Shown piece by piece: positions 60,894-64,000 of a DNA stretch of 64,000 nucleotides. Made by a program: the position numbers and the translations under genes. Source of the DNA: JAPOXK01 sp965220315. GTDB lineage: Bacteria > Chloroflexota > Dehalococcoidia > Bin125. The stretch is taken from positions 868,001-932,000 of the forward strand of contig CBDCPP010000002.1 of assembly GCA_965220315.1 (NCBI GenBank). Direction: 5' to 3'. How positions within the stretch are numbered: position 1 is the stretch's first letter; the number at the start of each line of letters is the position of its first letter. The notes below the pieces were generated by a model. That model searched no databases. It saw only the letters and a list, made by a program, of their open reading frames with translations, and was not told where the DNA came from.

Positions 60894-61547
60894 TCAGAGT
60901 TCCGTGGGGAGACGGCTGGCGAAGCGATAGAGACGGGCGGGGCGGTGGCGTCCGGCTTTTACCGTGCGGCTGGTCGCCACGAGGAGGCCGGAGGCGAGCA
61001 TGCGGCGGCGGAAGTTTCGCTTGTCGAGCTGGCGGCCGAGGATGCTTTTGTAGACGGCCTGGAGATCTGATAGGGGGAAGTGTTGGGGGAGGAGGCTGTA
61101 GGCGGCATTGGTGTATTCGAGCTTATTGATGAGGCGACGGCGGGCGACTTCGAGGACGCGGTCGTTGTGAAGGGCGAGGACGGGGAGCGCGGCCATGGGG
61201 AACCAGGCGGGCTGCCAGGCGGAGCGTTCGGGGAGGCGGACGCGGGCGTTGTCGACGAGGGCGAAGTGGGTGATGGCGGTGGTCGTGGGGTTGGTGGGAT
61301 CGAGGCCGTCGAAGGTGTAGAGCTGTTCGAGGAAGACGTCGGTGACGCCGGTTTCGTCGGCGAGCTTGCGGACGGCGGCGGCATCGAGAGCTTCGTCGGG
61401 ATGGAGGGCGCCGCCAGGGATGGCCCAGCGTCCCTCGTCGGGTGGCGCGGAGCGCTGGATGAGGAGGACCTGGAGGGCGCCGCCGGCGACGGTGAAGATG
61501 ACGACGAGGACGGCGACGGTGCGATCGGTGGGTTGGGTGGGGGGCAT
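60894..61547 (-). CDS. nrtR: NrtR-type NUDIX-related transcriptional regulator of NAD metabolism
   Basis: 217 residues: a NUDIX domain (about 10-140) fused to a C-terminal winged helix (about 155-217) with VYKSILGRQLDKRNFRRRMLASGLL and HRPARLYRF, the NrtR pattern. The Nudix box GGALHPDEALDAAAVRKLADETGV departs from REUxEExGU at two acidic positions (K61 and D64), which suggests lost hydrolase activity, as in NrtR. NrtR proteins bind ADP-ribose and repress NAD genes. ATG at 61547 follows AGAGGGAA. The longer frame (to 62225) is a shadow of miaB. Gap to miaB is 16 bases. Confidence 0.86.
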   Translation of the reverse strand: MPPTQPTDRTVAVLVVIFTVAGGALQVLLIQRSAPPDEGRWAIPGGALHPDEALDAAAVRKLADETGVTDVFLEQLYTFDGLDPTNPTTTAITHFALVDNARVRLPERSAWQPAWFPMAALPVLALHNDRVLEVARRRLINKLEYTNAAYSLLPQHFPLSDLQAVYKSILGRQLDKRNFRRRMLASGLLVATSRTVKAGRHRPARLYRFASRLPTEL

Positions 61548-61563
61548 TTCCCTCTGCGCGAGA

Positions 61564-62949
61564 TCAGGTCCGGATAGTGATGGGCTGTCTGTCGGGTGCG
61601 AGCGCCCCGCGGAGGGACCAGGGTCCGGAACCGGTGATGGCCACCTCAATGAGGTCGCCCGTGGCCACCTTGGGCGTGCCGCTCCCGGCGAGAGGGGCCT
61701 GAGAAGGTGCGTTGAAGTGGACGAGCTTGTTGGTCCGGGTGCGGCCGGTGCAGCGGATTGGTGGTGAGGCATCTTGGCCGTCGGCGGGTTTGATCTCCTC
61801 GATGAGCACTTGCAGGGTGCGGCCTTCGAGGCGCCGATTGATCTGGGCGGCGATGGCGGCCTGCAGGGATTCGACGGCTTGGAGGCGCTCGGCCTTGACG
61901 TGGTCCGGGACGCTGTTGGGTTGCTTGCGGGCGGCGAAAGTGCCGGGACGGGGACTATAGGCGGCGATGTGGACCTTATCGAAGCGAAGCTCGGCGAGGA
62001 GGTCGTAGGTGTTTTGGAACTGGGCGTCGGTCTCGCCGGGGAAGCCGACGATGACATCGGTGCTGATACCGACTTCGGGCATGCAGTCACGGACCTTCTG
62101 GATGCGGTCGCGGAAGCGGTCGACGGTGTAGCCGCGGCGCATGTCGGCGAGGAGCGGGTCGTCACCGGACTGGACGGGGAGCGAGAAGGACTCGCAGATC
62201 TTGGGGAGAGTGGCCATGCCTTCAAGGATGCGGTCGGTCATATCGGGCGGGTATGAGGTGAGAGCGCGCATGCGTTGGAGGCCGGGGATTTCGTGGCAGG
62301 CGGTCATGAGGTCGAAGAGGTCGGCGTGGGAAGTGGTGGGATCGACCGGGGGTTGGTCCTTTCCGTAGGCCTCGACGGTTTGTCCGAGAAGGGTGACCTC
62401 GCGGACGCCGCGGCCGACGTGGGTGCGGATCTCTTGGACCACTGCGGCGATCGAACGGCTGCGCTCGCGGCCGCGCCGAAGAGGGACGATGCAATAGGTG
62501 CAGAATTTGTCGCAGCCTTCGATGACGGGAACGAAGGCAGTGGGGTGGCCGTTGCTGTGCGGGAAGACGGATGGCCAGAACTCGCCGCCTAGGTCATCCG
62601 AGGGAACGCCGAGGACCGAGAGAACTTCGTCGAAGTGTTGGGGACGGGCGAAGACGTCCACATAGGGAAAGCGGCGGCGGAGGGCGTCGTCCTTAGGCCC
62701 AACCATGCAGCCCATCACGGCGATCTTGAGGGTGGGATTTTCACGCTTGAGGTGGGCGAGCGCCCCGAGTTTGGAAGCGGCGCGTTCCTCGGCGTGCTCG
62801 CGGACGGCGCAAGTATTGAGGACGATGAAGTCGGCGTCTGCGGGGTGATCGGTGGGGTCCCAGCCGAGGCGACGGAGGCCGGCGGCGAGCTTGCCGGAGT
62901 CGGCCTGATTGACCTGGCAGCCGACGGTCCAAATGTGATAGGCGCTCAC
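61564..62949 (-). CDS. miaB: tRNA-2-methylthio-N6-dimethylallyladenosine synthase
   Basis: Radical SAM methylthiotransferase, 461 residues. N-terminal cluster Cys in TVGCQVNQADS, VLNTCAVREHAEE and MGCMVGPKDD; radical SAM CDKFCTYCIVP near residue 146; then LTSYPPDMTDRIL, VGISTDVIVGFPGETDAQF; C-terminal TRAM region. The GCQVN variant for GCQMN is minor. It is the gene before nrtR on the same strand. Confidence 0.93.
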   Translation of the reverse strand: MSAYHIWTVGCQVNQADSGKLAAGLRRLGWDPTDHPADADFIVLNTCAVREHAEERAASKLGALAHLKRENPTLKIAVMGCMVGPKDDALRRRFPYVDVFARPQHFDEVLSVLGVPSDDLGGEFWPSVFPHSNGHPTAFVPVIEGCDKFCTYCIVPLRRGRERSRSIAAVVQEIRTHVGRGVREVTLLGQTVEAYGKDQPPVDPTTSHADLFDLMTACHEIPGLQRMRALTSYPPDMTDRILEGMATLPKICESFSLPVQSGDDPLLADMRRGYTVDRFRDRIQKVRDCMPEVGISTDVIVGFPGETDAQFQNTYDLLAELRFDKVHIAAYSPRPGTFAARKQPNSVPDHVKAERLQAVESLQAAIAAQINRRLEGRTLQVLIEEIKPADGQDASPPIRCTGRTRTNKLVHFNAPSQAPLAGSGTPKVATGDLIEVAITGSGPWSLRGALAPDRQPITIRT

Positions 62950-63124
62950 TGCGATCTCCTCATGGAAAGCCAGGGTACCGTTTGTCGGTTGAGCGGGGGT
63001 TGGATGGCGGATGATACGTCCGCAAATAGGGGGTGGATATGCTGGTCTCAGGCTGTCCCATAGCGTTCAGATAATGCCTTATTTTCAAGTATGTTTCAGT
63101 GTGATAGCTGCCTTGTGGCGTCCC

Positions 63125-63153
63125 TTGACATACCATCGCTTCCCACCTAATCT
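63125..63153 (+). promoter_or_regulatory. Candidate promoter of the integrase gene
   Basis: TTGACA at 63125-63130, 17 bp, TAATCT at 63148-63153; 32 bases before the ATG. The -35 is consensus, the -10 is weak. The surrounding 63060-63190 stretch is more AT-rich than the rest of the window; no tRNA gene or clear att repeat is seen in it. Confidence 0.45.
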
Positions 63154-63184
63154 CGCTTCAATAGTGATAACTTAAGCAATAAGA

Positions 63185-64000
63185 ATGAAGCGTCCCAAGA
63201 CTCTCTCGGCGACTTTCGTCAAGACGATTACTGTACCAGGCCGCTATGGCGACGGCCGCGGCGGGCACGGGCTCTCGCTGCTCGTCAAGCCGACATCCAC
63301 GGGGCGGCTCTCGAAGACTTGGAGCCAAAGGCTCCGGATCGCCGGGCGGCCGTGCAACGTTGGGCTCGGTGCCTATCCGGTGGTGACTCTCGCTGAGGCC
63401 CGCCAGGCGGCGCTGGAGAACCGCCGGGCGGTCGCGCGCGGGCGGGACCCGCGCCCCGGCGGCGTACCCACCTTCGCCACGGCTGTCGATCCCGTGATCG
63501 CGATCCGCGCCGTCGGCTGGAGAGACGGCGGCAAGAACGAGAAACAGTGGCGCGCCAGCTTGCGCGACTACGCCATGCCAAAGCTGGGGCGCAAGCCGGT
63601 GGACAAGATCACCACGGCAGACGTGTTGGCCGTGCTCGTACCGATCTGGAGTACGAAGCGCGAGACCGCCAGGCGGGTGCGGCAACGCATCAGCGCGGTG
63701 ATGCTGTGGGCCATCGCCGAGGGATACCGCGATGATAACCCGGCCGGTGAGGCCAGCGGCGCGGCGCTCCCGAAGAACGGCGGCCGCCGGGAACACCAGC
63801 GGGCGCTTCCGCATCACGAGGTCGGCGCCACGCTGGCCAAGGTGCGCGCGTCCGAAGCGTGGCCAGCGACGAAACTGGCCTTGGAGTTCTTGACGTTGAC
63901 CGCGGGCCGGTCGGGCGAGGTTCGGGGCGCGCGCTGGAAGGAAATCGACCTGGCCGCCCGCGAATGGATCGTTCCGGCCGAGCGCATGAAGGCCGGACGC
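63185..64000 (+). CDS. P4-type tyrosine recombinase/integrase, N-terminal part
   Basis: 272 codons from ATG 63185, still open at the right edge. An N-terminal arm-binding region of the DUF4102 kind: FVKTITVPGRYGDGRGGHGLSLLVKP, WSQRLRIAGRPCNVGLGAYPVVTLAEARQAAL. A core-binding domain follows (KNEKQWRASLRDYAMPKLGRKPVDKITTADVLAVL). The catalytic domain starts with LALEFLTLTAGRSGEVRGARWKEIDL, including the first catalytic Arg; the remaining catalytic residues (H-x-x-R, Y) are beyond the edge. These enzymes insert genomic islands or phage-like elements. Gene is intact as far as seen. Confidence 0.9.
   Translation, partial: MKRPKTLSATFVKTITVPGRYGDGRGGHGLSLLVKPTSTGRLSKTWSQRLRIAGRPCNVGLGAYPVVTLAEARQAALENRRAVARGRDPRPGGVPTFATAVDPVIAIRAVGWRDGGKNEKQWRASLRDYAMPKLGRKPVDKITTADVLAVLVPIWSTKRETARRVRQRISAVMLWAIAEGYRDDNPAGEASGAALPKNGGRREHQRALPHHEVGATLAKVRASEAWPATKLALEFLTLTAGRSGEVRGARWKEIDLAAREWIVPAERMKAGR

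Noticed and set aside
60894..62225. 443-residue frame as one protein
   Set aside because: Only the last 217 residues are a NUDIX-winged-helix protein with its own ribosome site; the rest is Pro/Ser-rich noise antisense or out of frame within miaB.
1..64000. CRISPR array, tRNA or rRNA genes
   Set aside because: No regularly spaced short repeats were found, and no cloverleaf-like or rRNA sequence was recognised on reading; weak tRNAs could be missed without a covariance search.

Overview
This is high-GC bacterial chromosome, mostly conserved core genes, with one accessory island (about 50.8-55.1 kb) and the start of what may be another (right edge, integrase). The gene set suggests a Chloroflexota-like organism: F420 genes (NADPH:F420 reductase, CofE), a SufR-controlled SUF operon carrying a Rieske protein and a DUF59 protein, a short EF-Ts, a GGQ-domain protein with a helical tail, HpnCDE plus squalene-hopene cyclase, and MiaB and prenyl synthase variants of a kind I associate with that phylum. 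This rests on gene content alone; a deep actinobacterial relative is not excluded. I see no rRNA, tRNA or CRISPR array.

Layout. 0-4.6 kb: a lipoprotein cut by the left edge, a four-cluster ferredoxin, and an NMT1/SsuABC-type ABC importer split by an HxlR-type regulator. 4.7-6.2 kb: F420 genes. 6.3-8.6 kb: two tandem membrane-anchored paralogues, RidA and the GGQ protein. 8.6-14.8 kb: a complete hopanoid block (prenyl synthase, SHC, HpnC, HpnD, HpnE). 14.9-21.2 kb: Fur, a TolB-like propeller, PduO, gamma-carbonic anhydrase, a macro-domain protein, an MFS transporter and a class-A beta-lactamase-like protein. 21.4-28.1 kb: the SUF operon sufR-C-B-D-Rieske-S-U-T. 28.1-35.0 kb: a metallo-beta-lactamase-fold hydrolase, a DtxR-type regulator and a fatty-acid cluster (fabG, fabD, two KAS II genes, ACP). 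35.0-50.8 kb: translation and isoprenoid/envelope genes (truB, rbfA, infB, ylxR, nusA, proS, inverted ispG, then rseP, dxr, cdsA, uppS, frr, pyrH, tsf, rpsB).

50.8-55.1 kb: an accessory island with two pairs of imperfect direct repeats around a DUF3800 protein, a large secreted PPC-type protein and a small unknown protein. 55.1-63 kb: fmdB, dtd, the de novo NAD operon nadA-B-C, an enoyl-CoA hydratase-like gene, an NrtR-type regulator and miaB. 63.2 kb to the end: a P4-type integrase running off the right edge.

The most notable signals are: (1) twin palindromes with identical half-sites, 52 bp apart, between nadA and the divergent hydratase gene, about 1 kb from nrtR, which look like operators of a NAD regulon; (2) an RseP-type site-2 protease with two LysM domains between its PDZ domains and its second catalytic half; (3) a repeated flank-cargo-flank layout in the accessory island; (4) two genes whose conserved N-termini can only be reached from AUC/AUA start codons; (5) an intrinsic terminator in the rpsB leader that could be an attenuator.
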